7,126 bases of DNA, from the NCBI GenBank assembly GCA_021815835.1, contig JAKAZN010000089.1, forward strand, positions 1 to 7,126, given 5' to 3'. The position numbers were made by a program, and so were the translations under genes. The notes below the pieces were generated by a model that made no database searches, was not told where the DNA came from, and saw only the letters and a program-made list of their open reading frames with translations. Below are positions 6,905 to 7,126 of this stretch, piece by piece (the stretch's first letter is position 1; each line of letters starts with the position of its first letter). The stretch is from Pseudomonadota bacterium. Its GTDB lineage: Bacteria > Pseudomonadota > Alphaproteobacteria > Acetobacterales > Acetobacteraceae.

Positions 6905-6907
6905 TTG

Positions 6908-7126
6908 CTATGATGCGATAATAGACAGATCGGGATCCGTCCCCGCCGGATCGAGATGGCCGGCCTCGACCATTCGCGCGACGGTCCAAGCGATGTCCGC
7001 CCGATCTGGCAGCAACGCCGCACCGGTCATGAAGACCGGATTCCCGGTCCGGGGGGCGAGCGCATCGCGCACCACGTCTTCCGCCAGGTCCAGGTGAGCG
7101 GGGGCGGCGAGCAGGCGGGCGAGGGC
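6908..7126 (-). CDS. nasS: C-terminal fragment of a NasS/NrtA-like nitrate-binding protein (cut by window edge)
   Basis: The minus strand is open without a stop from the window edge to a TAG at 6908-6910, giving 72 residues that end in DPDLSIIAS. The start lies outside the window. The stretch NPVFMTGAALLPDRADIAWTV followed by ARMVEAGHL matches the layout of the C-terminal part of the NrtA/CmpA/NasS family, where a phenylalanine-containing segment, a proline-arginine-containing turn, a tryptophan and a QM-R-WG-like helix follow each other. That match is from memory, not an alignment. In this family NasS is the cytoplasmic nitrate/nitrite sensor that sequesters the ANTAR antiterminator NasT, while NrtA is the periplasmic subunit of an ABC importer. 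Its position directly upstream of a nitrate operon that already has an MFS transporter favours NasS. If this is right, nasT should lie just beyond the edge. GC content and codon use match the rest of the operon. Confidence 0.6.
   Translation of the reverse strand, partial: ALARLLAAPAHLDLAEDVVRDALAPRTGNPVFMTGAALLPDRADIAWTVARMVEAGHLDPAGTDPDLSIIAS

Noticed and set aside
6675..7097. Plus-strand open frame of 140 codons across the regulatory gap
   Set aside because: It crosses the sigma-54 promoter, the AT-rich island and the NasS-like coding region on the other strand, has no recognisable domain, and its composition changes abruptly along its length.
1..7126. CRISPR arrays, insertion sequences, tRNA/rRNA genes or phage genes
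   Set aside because: No regularly spaced repeats, transposase-like frames, terminal repeats or RNA-gene features were seen; nearly all of the window is accounted for by the nitrate operon.

Overview
This window carries an assimilatory nitrate and nitrite reduction operon from a high-GC bacterium. Every gene lies on the minus strand, so transcription runs from high to low coordinates. The GC-rich coding style, the NirB-NirD-NasA gene set and the sigma-54-type promoter suggest a proteobacterium, most likely alphaproteobacterial. That placement is inference; no rRNA or other taxonomic marker is present.

Layout in transcription order. (1) 7126-6908 holds the last 72 codons of a gene cut by the window edge. 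It resembles the C-terminus of the NrtA/CmpA/NasS nitrate-binding family and is best read as nasS, the nitrate sensor of a NasS-NasT pair. (2) 6907-6644 is a 264-bp regulatory gap. It contains a perfect 19-bp inverted repeat in an AT-rich patch, a very good sigma-54 (-24/-12) promoter, and a leader of about 125 nt with a strong hairpin at its 5' end and competing stems further down. (3) 6643-5417 encodes a NarK/NNP-family nitrate/nitrite transporter of 408 aa. (4) 5402-2958 encodes NirB, the large subunit of NADH-dependent siroheme nitrite reductase (814 aa). (5) 2958-2608 encodes NirD, a small Rieske-type subunit (116 aa) with all four cluster ligands present. (6) 2611-26 encodes the molybdenum nitrate reductase NasA (861 aa), which has an N-terminal [4Fe-4S] site and a C-terminal BFD-type [2Fe-2S] module. 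Bases 1-25 hold no recognisable gene start.

The genes form one pathway. The transporter imports nitrate, NasA reduces it to nitrite, and NirB(D) reduces nitrite to ammonium. Overlapping junctions (TGATG at nirB/nirD, ATGA at nirD/nasA) suggest translational coupling of the three enzyme genes. The transporter-nirB junction is 14 nt with its own ribosome-binding site. No separate flavoprotein donor for NasA is visible, so electrons for NasA may come from NirB through NirD, as described for the Paracoccus NasB-NasG-NasC system. The promoter type suggests nitrogen control through NtrC. The nasS-like gene and the structured leader suggest a second layer, nitrate-responsive antitermination by NasT. 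The enzymes are conventional; the regulatory gap is the most interesting part of the window.
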